Shown here: piece after piece, positions 1 through 8,211 of the stretch | Layout of the letters: every line of letters starts with the position of its first letter | Position numbering within the stretch: the first letter of the stretch is position 1 | DNA from: JBEVEP01 sp040512755 | Lineage (GTDB): Bacteria; Pseudomonadota; Alphaproteobacteria; Rhizobiales; Rhizobiaceae | DNA length: 40,584 nucleotides | Reading direction: 5' to 3' | Assembly (NCBI GenBank): GCA_040512755.1 | Contig: JBEVEP010000169.1 | Location: forward strand, 1 to 40,584 | Notes under the pieces: model-generated | The model's input: only the letters and a program-made list of their open reading frames with translations | Database searches by the model: none | What the model was told of the DNA's origin: nothing | Made by a program: the position numbers and the translations under genes

Positions 1-1
1 G

Positions 2-232
2 GAGCCTGGACAACTCATCTTCCAGGCGAAGCGCATCGAAGGTTTCTGGCTGCCGGAGTGGATGCGCCAGTCGCGCGAGCGAAGGGAGCAGGCAGTAGCC
101 GAAGCGCAGAGGAGATTTTCCGATGGGCGTTGGTCGACCGCGATCACAGCTGTCGTCCCGCTGGCTGACGCCATAAAACGAGTGCCCGAGGAGCTCACCA
201 AGCCGAATGGCAAGGTGTTTATCCGGCCGTGA
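2..232 (+). CDS. C-terminal part of a zinc-type MDR alcohol dehydrogenase/quinone oxidoreductase (partial)
   Basis: The window opens inside this gene; only the last 76 residues are present, read in frame 2 to a TGA stop. The tail has the signature of the medium-chain dehydrogenase/reductase superfamily: a segment reading KRIEGFWLPEWMR, a helix rich in E and R, then ITAVVPLADAIKRVPE and a final GKVFIRP. Family members with this ending are NADPH-dependent quinone oxidoreductases or enoyl reductases, but the nucleotide-binding and catalytic parts lie outside the window, so substrate and zinc dependence cannot be judged. It is convergent with the RND permease, with only 19 bases between the stop codons and no room for a separate terminator. 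Confidence 0.75.
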   Translation, partial: EPGQLIFQAKRIEGFWLPEWMRQSRERREQAVAEAQRRFSDGRWSTAITAVVPLADAIKRVPEELTKPNGKVFIRP

Positions 233-251
233 CGACGCCCGTTCCTGGAGC

Positions 252-3200
252 CTATTCCGCCGGCTCCACATTGGCGTAGGCGGCTTCTTCCAGTTCGCGC
301 TTCAAGCGCTCCTCTTCGTGAACCTTCGGCGTGACGAAGCGCCCGAGCAGCAAATAGGCGACGGGTGTGAGGACAAGAGTGGAAAGAGCTGCAAGGCCCA
401 ATCCGCCAACGATCACCCAGCCGAGGGCGATACGCGCCTCGGCTCCTGCACCGCTGGCGAGAACCAGCGGCAAGCCGCCAAGGATTGTGCAGATCATGGT
501 CATCATGACCGGCCGCAGGCGGATATTGGCGGATTCCTCGATGGCCTGACGTACGCCGAGGCCCCGGTCGCGCAACTGGTTGGCAAACTCGACGATAAGG
601 ATGCCGTTTTTCGCCATCACGCCGACCAGGAGGACGAGCCCGATCTGGCTGTAAGCATTGAGGCTCGTGCCGGTCAGGAGAAGTGCGAACACCGCGCAGG
701 CAAGTCCCAAGGGTACCGTCGCCATGATGATTATCGCGCTGACAAAGCTCTCGAACTGTGCGGCGAGAACGAGAAGGATGATGACGATAGCGAAGCCGAA
801 CACGATGAACATGCTTCCCGTCGTTTCCCCTAGCGTCGCCGCTTCCGCGAGCGGGATCACGCGGTAACCGCCCGGCAGCAGCGGCGCGGCAATTTCCTGG
901 GCGCGCTTCCACGCGTCGCCAAGCGCGAAATCGCCGCGCAAACCCGACGTGATCGAAACCGAGCGCATCTGCTGCTCTCGCGAGAGCGAGGGAGGCACGG
1001 CCCGTTCCGTGAGGGTGGCGATGGTCGAGATCGGCACAAAGCGACCGTCGCCGGTCTTCAGGAAAATGTTCTCCAGATCAGTCGGATCATTGATCGGATT
1101 CGTGGTCGAGACGAGCTTCACAGCAAAGCTGCGGTCGTCGATGAAGACATCCCCGATTTCTCGCCCGTCGAGCATTGCCTGGGCTGCGTCGGCAAGGCCT
1201 GTGATATCGATGCCCAGATCGGAGGCGCGCTCGCGGTCTATCGTAACGGACAACTGCGGCTGGGTGCTGTCCTGCGTCAACCTAGGCTGGTCGAAGCGCG
1301 GATCTTTATCCATCTCTGCGACGATCTTCGCAGCGACCGCACCCAGTTCTGCGTAGTTGTTGCCCACAATCGCGAATTGCAGCCCGCTGCCTGCGCCCCT
1401 GATCCCAAGACTGTTCGGCTGCACAGGGAAGACCCGCACGCCTGGCACCTGGAGGGCGAGCTGGCTGATTTCCGCGACGATCTGCTGCTGTGAACGCTCT
1501 CGCTTGTCCCAAGGCGCAAGCGCCATGACCATGAAACCGCTATTCGTGGCGCCGCCTTGGCCGGCGCTGGCGAAGGTACTCTCGATCTCGCCAGCGTCGC
1601 GCAGCGGCTGCACCAGCCTTTCAATTGCCCGCATCTGTTGCGTTGTGTAGTCCAGACTTACGCCCTGCGGTGCAGTCACACGCAACAGGACCAGCGAGCG
1701 GTCCTCAATAGGCGTGAGTTCCTGCCGGATCGAGCCAAACGAGACATATGCGGCTGCGGCAAAAAGTACGGAAGCGACAAGAACGATGAGAGGCGCGTCA
1801 AGGCAGACGCGCAGACAGCGGCGGTAAAATCCGGAAAGGAAGGCGCCAATCCGCCCTCCGATCCCTTTACGACTCGTTGCGTCATGTGACGCGGCACTGA
1901 GCATGCGCGATGCCAGCATCGGACAAAGCGTCAGCGCAACGACTGCCGACAGGAGCACCGACATTGCAAGCACGAAGCCGAATTCGCGGAACAGCCCGCC
2001 GGTCTGACCTGGCAGGAAGGAGAGGGGAATGAACACGGCGGCGAGTGTGGCGGTCGTGGCGATGACGGCGAAGAAGACCTCCTCCGTTCCAAGCACTGCG
2101 GCGGCGCGTGGGCCGATGCCCTCGTTGCGGCGTCGGACAATATTCTCCAGCACCACGATCGCGTCGTCGACGACGAGGCCCGTCGCCAGAACCAAGGCAA
2201 GAAGCGTCAGGATATTGATCGAGAAGCCGGCGAGATAGATCGCGGCAATCGTGCCGATCAGCGCCACCGGCATGGCCAGCCCGGGAATGAGAGTCGCCCG
2301 CCAATCCAGAAGGAAAATGTAGATGACGAGAAGTACGATGGAGACGGAGAGCGCCAGTGCTATCTCGACTTCATGAATAGCGCCATTGATGAAGATAGCG
2401 TCATCGCTCGTAACGCGGATGGTCATGCCTTCCGGCAGAGTCTGCTGTATCCTTGCAGCGGCTTCCCGGATGCCAGTCGAGATGTCGAGCGTGTTCGACT
2501 GCGCCTGGCGGATAATGCCGAGGCCGATCCCTGTCTTGCCATCCGATCGCAACGAGGATGCTCCTGGATCGCCGCCAAGCGTAACGGTGGCGATGTCGCG
2601 GATGCGCGTTTTTCCTTGGATGACGATATTCTCAAACGCCTCGGGCGTGGTCACCGGCGCTGTGGCGCGAACGATGATGTCCTGATTGGTGGTCGTGATC
2701 GATCCGGCCGGCGTGTCGAGGGCGACCGAGGCGAGCGCGTTGCGCACGTCGGCTATCGTCAGGCCCATGCTGGCGAGCTTGGTCTGGTTGATATCGACGC
2801 GAAAGATCTTCTCTCGGTCGCCATACATCTGCACGTCGGCGACGCCCTCGACTGCGGCCAATGCGTCGACGACTTCGTCCTCGACGAGGATCGTCATGTC
2901 TTCGATGGGCATCCTGTCGGAGGTCACGGCAAGCCGCATGACCGGGTCCGCATTGGCGTCCGCCTTGACGATACGCGGCGGGTCTGCGTCTTCCGGCAGT
3001 TGGTTGGCGACACGTCCGACTGCGTCACGCATGTCGGAGGCGGCAGCGTTCAGGTCGACGTTGTCTCCGAACTCGACGGTGACGCGGCTGCGTGCGAAAG
3101 ACGAGCTCGACGAGATCGACTTGACACCGGGCACGCGGGACACCGCGCCTTCAAGGACAGCCGTGAGCTCGCGATCGATCGTTTCAGCGGCAGCTCCGGT

Positions 3201-3383
3201 GAAGTCGGCGTTGATCGTGATGATCGGACGGTCGACGTCCGGAAGCTCACGTATCTCGACCCCGTAGAAAGCGGCAAGGCCCGCAACGACGATCAGCGTG
3301 TTCAGAACAAACGCGAAGACCGGCCTGCGGATGAAAAGCCCGGTGATGCCTGTCTCACCGTTTCCGTTGCGGCCGTTCATCAT
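252..3383 (-). CDS. RND-family multidrug efflux permease (HAE1 type)
   Basis: Inner-membrane, proton-driven pump subunit of about 1043 residues, the usual size for AcrB/MexB-like proteins. The N-terminus has the family entry segment (FIRRPVFAFVLNTLIVVAG) followed by the periplasmic ELPDVDRP region. The proton-relay pair Asp-Asp of TM4 is visible in GLVVDDAIVVLENI near residue 403. Further hydrophobic clusters before and after a second large periplasmic loop (about 540-850) give the 12-TM duplicated layout. The frame stays open further upstream, but I chose the ATG at 3383 because a GCGAGG ribosome site precedes it and it lies 19 bases after the adaptor stop. It is co-transcribed with the adaptor gene. 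No TolC-type outer-membrane gene is next to it, so a channel encoded elsewhere is probably used. Substrates cannot be read from sequence. Confidence 0.93.
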   Translation of the reverse strand: MMNGRNGNGETGITGLFIRRPVFAFVLNTLIVVAGLAAFYGVEIRELPDVDRPIITINADFTGAAAETIDRELTAVLEGAVSRVPGVKSISSSSSFARSRVTVEFGDNVDLNAAASDMRDAVGRVANQLPEDADPPRIVKADANADPVMRLAVTSDRMPIEDMTILVEDEVVDALAAVEGVADVQMYGDREKIFRVDINQTKLASMGLTIADVRNALASVALDTPAGSITTTNQDIIVRATAPVTTPEAFENIVIQGKTRIRDIATVTLGGDPGASSLRSDGKTGIGLGIIRQAQSNTLDISTGIREAAARIQQTLPEGMTIRVTSDDAIFINGAIHEVEIALALSVSIVLLVIYIFLLDWRATLIPGLAMPVALIGTIAAIYLAGFSINILTLLALVLATGLVVDDAIVVLENIVRRRNEGIGPRAAAVLGTEEVFFAVIATTATLAAVFIPLSFLPGQTGGLFREFGFVLAMSVLLSAVVALTLCPMLASRMLSAASHDATSRKGIGGRIGAFLSGFYRRCLRVCLDAPLIVLVASVLFAAAAYVSFGSIRQELTPIEDRSLVLLRVTAPQGVSLDYTTQQMRAIERLVQPLRDAGEIESTFASAGQGGATNSGFMVMALAPWDKRERSQQQIVAEISQLALQVPGVRVFPVQPNSLGIRGAGSGLQFAIVGNNYAELGAVAAKIVAEMDKDPRFDQPRLTQDSTQPQLSVTIDRERASDLGIDITGLADAAQAMLDGREIGDVFIDDRSFAVKLVSTTNPINDPTDLENIFLKTGDGRFVPISTIATLTERAVPPSLSREQQMRSVSITSGLRGDFALGDAWKRAQEIAAPLLPGGYRVIPLAEAATLGETTGSMFIVFGFAIVIILLVLAAQFESFVSAIIIMATVPLGLACAVFALLLTGTSLNAYSQIGLVLLVGVMAKNGILIVEFANQLRDRGLGVRQAIEESANIRLRPVMMTMICTILGGLPLVLASGAGAEARIALGWVIVGGLGLAALSTLVLTPVAYLLLGRFVTPKVHEEERLKRELEEAAYANVEPAE

Positions 3384-3402
3384 CTTGGACCTCGCCGCAC
3401 TA

Positions 3403-4581
3403 TCACGAACCGCCGGTCGCGGCGGGAGCGATGACCGCAGGCGGCGCAATCGGCTCACGCGCAGCGATCTGCACTTCGGCGCCTTCGCGCACGGCGTGGA
3501 TGCCTTCGGTCACAACTTGCTCGCCGGCACCCAGGGCGGCTTCGACGAGGACGCTTTCCGTGTTGCGTTGAACGATGCGAACCGGCGTCCGCTTCGCCTT
3601 GCCGTCGACGATGGCCCAGACGAACGCGCCGTCCGCGCCCCACTGAACAGCAAGCGGGTCAACTGAAGGGTAGTTGTCGCCGGCGAAGCGCATGGAAACC
3701 TGAAACGACATGCCTGCTCGCAACGTATCGTCCTGATTTCCGATGTCAGCCCGCACGCGAAGGGTGCGGCTAGCTTCGTCAATGCGATTGTCCACGGCGC
3801 TGACGGTTCCCTGAAACATCTCCCCGGGACGAGCGATCGGAACCGCCGTCAGTGTTGCTCCAACCTTGATCGCGCTCGCGTAGCGCTCCGGCACCCAGAA
3901 ATCGATGATGATCGTCGAGCGGTCATCAATGGTTGCGATCTCGCTTTCGACCGTCACATAGTTGCCGGCAGTAATCGGGAGAATGCCGACGATGCCGGCG
4001 ATCGGCGCGACGATGTTGCGCCGCTCCAGGGCAAGGTCCGCGTCGCGCAATTGCAAGCGCGCATTGTCGAGCGCCAGTTCCGCCTCTCTCACTTGGACAG
4101 CGGTCGCTGTGCTGGACGAACGCAACGTCTTTATCCGCTCAAGCTTGGCTTCGGCGTCATCCAGCGCAATCCGCGCGCGGTCGAGCGCAATCTGTTCGCC
4201 TTCCGATTCAAGCTTGGCAATCACGGTGCCCACGGTCACCTCGGTGCCTGAAACGACGCTGATTTCGGTCAGCCGGCCGGTCGCGTAGGGCTTAACGATG
4301 ACAGAACTTTTCGCACGCCCGGTACCGATGGCCGAAAGCTTGTCGTTGATTGTGGCTATCGTTACCGGCGCGGTGATGACGCTCGCCTGCAGCCCGCCAC
4401 CCTGCTTGCGCCCTGCGCGGCCGCCATCAAGCGGCTGCTCCGACGCAGGCGCTGAAGCGCTGGCCCATTCGATGCCCCAGCGGGCAAGAACCTCGGGGGC
4501 GCCAGGAAAAAAAACGATCCATCCAGCAAAGGCAACAAGCGGGATGGCGATCGACAAGGCGATCTGTTTCCAGAAAGACAT
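3403..4581 (-). CDS. RND efflux periplasmic adaptor (membrane fusion protein)
   Basis: A 392-residue adaptor that links the RND permease to an outer-membrane channel. Residues 7-26 form an uncleaved anchor or signal segment (IALSIAIPLVAFAGWIVFF). A lipoyl/barrel half-domain follows (about 85-125), then an alpha-helical hairpin rich in A, L, E and R (about 125-180), the second half-lipoyl segment (NIVAPIAGIVGILPITAGNYV), and a beta-barrel and membrane-proximal domain to the end. This order is typical of the HlyD/AcrA superfamily. It is the first gene of a two-gene minus-strand operon. About 200 bases separate it from the RpiR gene, and that gap contains the word CGTAACGT (see separate entry). 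No repressor of the TetR type is adjacent. Confidence 0.92.
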   Translation of the reverse strand: MSFWKQIALSIAIPLVAFAGWIVFFPGAPEVLARWGIEWASASAPASEQPLDGGRAGRKQGGGLQASVITAPVTIATINDKLSAIGTGRAKSSVIVKPYATGRLTEISVVSGTEVTVGTVIAKLESEGEQIALDRARIALDDAEAKLERIKTLRSSSTATAVQVREAELALDNARLQLRDADLALERRNIVAPIAGIVGILPITAGNYVTVESEIATIDDRSTIIIDFWVPERYASAIKVGATLTAVPIARPGEMFQGTVSAVDNRIDEASRTLRVRADIGNQDDTLRAGMSFQVSMRFAGDNYPSVDPLAVQWGADGAFVWAIVDGKAKRTPVRIVQRNTESVLVEAALGAGEQVVTEGIHAVREGAEVQIAAREPIAPPAVIAPAATGGS

Positions 4582-4723
4582 TCAGCACTCCGGGTCAGAC
4601 GGCGCGTTTCGGTCCGGTTTTGGGCGGTTAAAACGCAAAACCCGGCGACTCGCACCGGCAGTCCCTACGCGGCCTTTATGACAATTCTCCAGACTGCATG
4701 CACATACTTTATCATTAAATATC

Positions 4724-4731
4724 CGTAACGT
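4724..4731. promoter_or_regulatory. CGTAACGT half-site upstream of the efflux operon
   Basis: The eight bases CGTAACGT equal one half of the perfect palindrome at 5742-5757. The copy lies 143 bases upstream of the adaptor start, in the 200-base gap after the RpiR gene. A single 8-mer can occur by chance, and its role is inferred only from its intergenic position and the match to the nearby palindrome. Confidence 0.3.
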
Positions 4732-4781
4732 GAGCGCTAACTTAATTAAGCGGATGAAGGCCACCCTGGTCAGCAAAGCTC

Positions 4782-5606
4782 TCAGCGCAGATGTTCCATC
4801 TCGCGGATACGGCGGGCGCTATCCGCCTCAAGCTCGCGCGTGATTTCGCCAACCAGCGCCTCGGCAACAACGAATAAAGCGGCAGACGAATCCCAGGGCG
4901 ACGGAACCGATGTCCGTCCGGCTATGACATGCCGTGCGAAGCGGGCGATGGGCGACAGCCACTGGTCGGTGAAAAGCACGATCTGGACACCCCGCGCATG
5001 GGCTTTTTCGGCGAAACGTATCAGGCTTTCCTGGTAGCGGCGGATGTCGAAGATCACCAGCACATCGCGCTTGCCCATGTCGATCAGCCTGTCCCGCCAA
5101 TTGCTCTCCTGCCCGCTGAGATGGAAGACATTTGGACGGATAATGGTCAGATGCGCCGCCATGTAGCGGGCGATCGGATCGGTGAAACGTCCGCCGACGA
5201 GAAATGTCTTCGCGCGCAGGTTGGAAAGCTGCTCGACGATCTCTCGAAGCTGCTTGTCCGAGACATGGCGGAACGTTTCGCAGATATTCTCAAGCGTTGC
5301 ATCGAGCGCGGGGGAGATACCACGGCGACCGGGCGAACTATCGGTCGTCCGGGAAAGCGGTGACTGCAATTGCGCCGCGAGTTCGTCTTGCAGCGCGGAT
5401 TGGAACTCAGGATAGTTTTGGAAACCGAGCCGCGCAACGAATCGCAAAATGGTCGGCGAACTGACGCCCGCCTGGGCGGAGAAATCCGCAACGGTCTTGA
5501 GACCGATGAGCGGATAGTTGGCGACCAGCGTTTGTGCCGCGCGTCGCTCGCCTGCTGGCATGGCGTCGATCCGGTCCGCGATCAGTTCCGCGATACTCGT
5601 GCCCAT
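4782..5606 (-). CDS. RpiR/MurR-family transcriptional regulator with SIS domain
   Basis: A 274-residue DNA-binding regulator. The N-terminal 75 residues form the RpiR helix-turn-helix domain (ADFSAQAGVSSPTILRFVARLGF is the recognition region). Residues about 120-250 form an SIS-type ligand domain (TFLVGGRFTDPIARYMAAHL, then DVLVIFDIRRYQ). SIS domains usually bind phosphosugars, but some RpiR proteins serve amino-acid or amine catabolism. I chose ATG 5606 over an upstream in-frame start at 5636 because GAGGGAGC sits seven bases before it. The gene is divergent from the catabolic cluster beginning at 5777. The shared 170-base region carries a perfect 16-bp palindrome, so this protein is the natural candidate regulator of the cluster and of itself. 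That link is inference. Confidence 0.9.
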   Translation of the reverse strand: MGTSIAELIADRIDAMPAGERRAAQTLVANYPLIGLKTVADFSAQAGVSSPTILRFVARLGFQNYPEFQSALQDELAAQLQSPLSRTTDSSPGRRGISPALDATLENICETFRHVSDKQLREIVEQLSNLRAKTFLVGGRFTDPIARYMAAHLTIIRPNVFHLSGQESNWRDRLIDMGKRDVLVIFDIRRYQESLIRFAEKAHARGVQIVLFTDQWLSPIARFARHVIAGRTSVPSPWDSSAALFVVAEALVGEITRELEADSARRIREMEHLR

Positions 5607-5685
5607 TGATGCTCCCTCGCAAGGGAACGCCGGCAAGCCGTTTTTCCCTTCTGTCGCAGCGCCATCCCGTTCGCGGAAAACGCGT

Positions 5686-5714
5686 TTGACAAGATAATAA
5701 GACGTATGAAATCA
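5686..5714 (+). promoter_or_regulatory. Possible sigma-70 promoter of the catabolic cluster
   Basis: A perfect -35 hexamer TTGACA lies at 5686-5691. Seventeen bases downstream is AAATCA, a poor -10. The arrangement places a start point around 5720, just ahead of the palindrome at 5742, which would suit repression from an operator downstream of the promoter. Only the -35 is convincing. Confidence 0.35.
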
Positions 5715-5741
5715 TCCGCAATGGCGCAAAGATAGAAGATT

Positions 5742-5757
5742 CGTAACGTACGTTACG
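5742..5757. promoter_or_regulatory. Perfect 16-bp palindrome, probable operator
   Basis: CGTAACGTACGTTACG reads identically on both strands. It sits 19 bases before the start of the first catabolic gene, in the intergenic region shared with the divergent RpiR-family regulator. Position and symmetry fit an operator for a dimeric regulator, most simply the adjacent RpiR protein. Single halves (CGTAACGT) recur at 4724-4731 and, inverted, at 24144-24151. Confidence 0.6.
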
Positions 5758-5776
5758 GTGCCGAGGGGAACAGCGG

Positions 5777-6598
5777 ATGGATAGAGCGCGGCTTGCTCCG
5801 CACAATCCGTCGGATGTCGTCCGGACTACGAACCGAAGGGGGCGCAGTCCGCTCGTCCTGATTTGCGACCATGCCTCGAATTTCATTCCGCAGCAGTTTG
5901 GCACCTTGGGCCTGACGCCCCGCGATCTGACGCGCCACATCGCCTGGGATCCGGGCGCCGCACCTGTGGCTCGGCGCATGGCCACAGCGCTCGACGCGGT
6001 TCTGATCGAGTCTCGCGTTTCAAGGCTGGTGATCGATTGCAACCGGGCGCTCGATGCGCCGGATCTCATTCCGGCGATCAGCGAGACGACCCTTATCCCC
6101 GGCAATGCGAGGCTGACAAATGAGGATCGCGCCGGGCGCATTGCACTGGCTTATGAACCGTTTCACGTCGAAATCGACGCGGTCGTTTCGGACCGGCTTT
6201 CGGAGGGGCGCGACACACGGCTGATTTCCATTCACTCGTTCACGCCGGTCTACAAACAAGTGGCGAGGCCATGGCATGTCGGGGTGCTCCACGATGAGGA
6301 CCGCCGGCTGGCGGCGCCGCTCATTTCCGCGCTCCGCGTCCTGAATGGCGTGGTTGTCGGCGACAACGAACCATATTCGCCCGCCGACCGCGTCTACCAT
6401 ACGCTCGAACGCCACGCGCGTTCGCGTGGTCTGCCATGCGTGATGATCGAGATTCGCAACGATGAAATTTCGGCGACGGCCGGGCAACGCAAATGGGGAG
6501 ATCTGCTGACGGGCATTTTTTCTGACCTGGAACCGGAAAGGGACCGCCAAGAGTCGCTTCCGAAGATGGTCGGTGAACCAGTGAAAAGGGCGGGCTAA
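5777..6598 (+). CDS. N-formylglutamate amidohydrolase-family hydrolase
   Basis: A 273-residue member of the N-formylglutamate amidohydrolase family (PF05013 type), metal-dependent hydrolases that release glutamate from an N-acyl or amide derivative. Visible family blocks are LICDHASNFIP (residues 28-38), HIAWDPGA (54-61), VIDCNRALDAP, ISIHSFTP and a late VMIEIRND. Asp, His and Glu residues in these blocks are the expected metal and catalytic positions. It is the first gene of the cluster, 16 bases before the permease, and no histidine-utilisation genes surround it. Because it is linked to a glutamine-synthetase-type ligase and two dehydrogenases, I infer that its substrate is a gamma-glutamyl intermediate rather than formylglutamate. 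A second, less similar family member lies at 24245. Confidence 0.85.
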   Translation: MDRARLAPHNPSDVVRTTNRRGRSPLVLICDHASNFIPQQFGTLGLTPRDLTRHIAWDPGAAPVARRMATALDAVLIESRVSRLVIDCNRALDAPDLIPAISETTLIPGNARLTNEDRAGRIALAYEPFHVEIDAVVSDRLSEGRDTRLISIHSFTPVYKQVARPWHVGVLHDEDRRLAAPLISALRVLNGVVVGDNEPYSPADRVYHTLERHARSRGLPCVMIEIRNDEISATAGQRKWGDLLTGIFSDLEPERDRQESLPKMVGEPVKRAG

Positions 6599-6614
6599 GA
6601 GAGGGAGCATTCAC

Positions 6615-8129
6615 ATGACTGACGCAACGAGACACGAAGCGGGGGGCGTCGCGTATCAAAAACGCGACAAGTCGTATTTCGAGGACAGGCAGCTCATTCG
6701 CCATGCCAATGTCTGGCATCTGTGGGCGCTTGGTGTAGGCGCCGTTATCTCCGGGCATTTCTCCGGCTGGAACTTCGGATTTGCCACCGGTGGGTGGGGC
6801 GGCATGCTTGTCGCTGGTATCATAATCGCCATCATGTATGTCGGCTTGGTCTTTTCGATCGCGGAGATGAGTCCGGCTTTGCCGCACACTGGGGCGGCCT
6901 ATTCGTTCGCCCGCACGGCGATGGGACCGTGGGGCGGGTTCATCACGGGACTTTGCGAAAACGTCGAGTATGTCGTTACGCCGGCGGTTATCGCTTTTTT
7001 CATCGGATCCTACATGGGCGGCATCTGGTCGGTGGCGTTCCCTGACTCAAGTGTGTGGCCACCCCTTTGGTGGATTGTCACCTATGTCATATTCCTCGCT
7101 CTTAACGTTTTCGGGGTGGCGCTGTCGTTCCGCGTTACGCTGATCGTGACGCTTCTGTCGCTGGCAGTGCTGATCATTTTCTGGGTCAGCGCCATTCCGA
7201 ACATGGATTTCAGCCGCTGGGCGCTCAACATCGGCGTGGGACCGGATGGCGCGGCGATCGAACTTCCGGAAGGCAACGGCGCCATGTTCCCGTTCGGTTT
7301 CTCCGGCGTTTTGGCAACACTGCCGTTTGCCGTGTGGCTGTTTCTGGCGATCGAACAACTGCCGCTTGCGGCAGAAGAGTCCGTTGATCCCAAGCGCGAC
7401 ATGCCGCGCGGTATCATTGCCGGCATGCTTACGCTGATCGTTTCGGCGTTCATGATCGTGCTGCTCAACCCATCAGTGATCGGCGTTGGTTCGTTCAAGC
7501 TCGGCTCCTCTGGAGAGCCTCTGCTCGACGGCTTTCGTGCGATCTACGGTGACGCCGGGGTAGTATTACTTGGCCTCATCGCGCTGGTCGGCCTGATAGC
7601 CAGTTTCCATACTATCGTGTTTGCGATGGGCCGGCAGGTCTATTCGCTAAGCCGGGCAGGCTATTTCCCGGCGGGACTATCGATCACGCACCAGACTTAC
7701 AAGACGCCGCACATGGCGATGTTCGCCGGAGCAATCGTCGGGCTCGGCATCATGCTGATCATGTGGTTCGCGCTGGGAGGGGAGACGGCCGGTTCGCTCA
7801 TTGGAAGCGTCCTACTCAACATGGCGGTTTTCGGCGCGATGTTCTCCTACATACTGCAGGCGGTATCCTTCATTCTGCTCAGGAAGAACCAGCCGAATAT
7901 CGAGCGGCCTTACCGGAGCCCGCTAGGGATTCCGGGCGCGACGTTGACGATCGCCATTGGTATCGTAACCCTGCTTTACCAGGTCCAGGATGCGAACTTC
8001 ACCAAGGGCGTTGTCTGGGTGGCCGTCTGGTTTGCGGTAGCGATCGTGTATTTCGGGTTGGTCGGCCGTCACAAGCTGATCTTGTCTCCGGAAGAGGAGT
8101 TCGCGCTGGAGCACAAGGCGAAGGCATAG
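6615..8129 (+). CDS. APC-superfamily permease, ethanolamine/amino-acid type
   Basis: A 504-residue inner-membrane transporter with about 12 hydrophobic segments. The early stretch GVGAVISGHFSGWNFG followed by GGWGGMLVAG closely resembles ethanolamine permeases of the APC superfamily. The later segment TGAAYSFARTAMGPWGGF is a usual APC motif. The soluble N-terminus (RHEAGGVAYQKRDKSYFEDRQ) is also like that group. GGGAG precedes the ATG at a proper distance. It lies between the amidohydrolase and the glutamine-synthetase-like gene and presumably imports the amine that the ligase consumes. Ethanolamine is the best guess from family resemblance, but a related amine or amino acid cannot be excluded. 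Confidence 0.88.
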   Translation: MTDATRHEAGGVAYQKRDKSYFEDRQLIRHANVWHLWALGVGAVISGHFSGWNFGFATGGWGGMLVAGIIIAIMYVGLVFSIAEMSPALPHTGAAYSFARTAMGPWGGFITGLCENVEYVVTPAVIAFFIGSYMGGIWSVAFPDSSVWPPLWWIVTYVIFLALNVFGVALSFRVTLIVTLLSLAVLIIFWVSAIPNMDFSRWALNIGVGPDGAAIELPEGNGAMFPFGFSGVLATLPFAVWLFLAIEQLPLAAEESVDPKRDMPRGIIAGMLTLIVSAFMIVLLNPSVIGVGSFKLGSSGEPLLDGFRAIYGDAGVVLLGLIALVGLIASFHTIVFAMGRQVYSLSRAGYFPAGLSITHQTYKTPHMAMFAGAIVGLGIMLIMWFALGGETAGSLIGSVLLNMAVFGAMFSYILQAVSFILLRKNQPNIERPYRSPLGIPGATLTIAIGIVTLLYQVQDANFTKGVVWVAVWFAVAIVYFGLVGRHKLILSPEEEFALEHKAKA

Positions 8130-8145
8130 CGGCAGCGCCTGAGCC

Positions 8146-8172
8146 GATCCGGCCGCTTTTCGCGGCCGGGTC
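8146..8172 (+). terminator. Intercistronic hairpin between permease and ligase genes
   Basis: An 11-bp stem (GATCCGGCCGC pairing with GCGGCCGGGTC, one G-U pair) closes on a five-base loop. No T-run follows, so it is unlikely to be an efficient intrinsic terminator. A role in mRNA processing or partial attenuation between the two cistrons is more likely. Confidence 0.45.
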
Positions 8173-8211
8173 ATTGCTTGAAATCGTCACCGTTACTGCT
8201 TGGAGTTTTGC

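Noticed and set aside
2373..3434. 353-codon frame antisense to the RND permease gene
   Set aside because: It mirrors the high-GC codon pattern of the real gene; the protein is rich in Arg, Asp and Gly without motifs, and the opposite strand encodes a full RND transporter.
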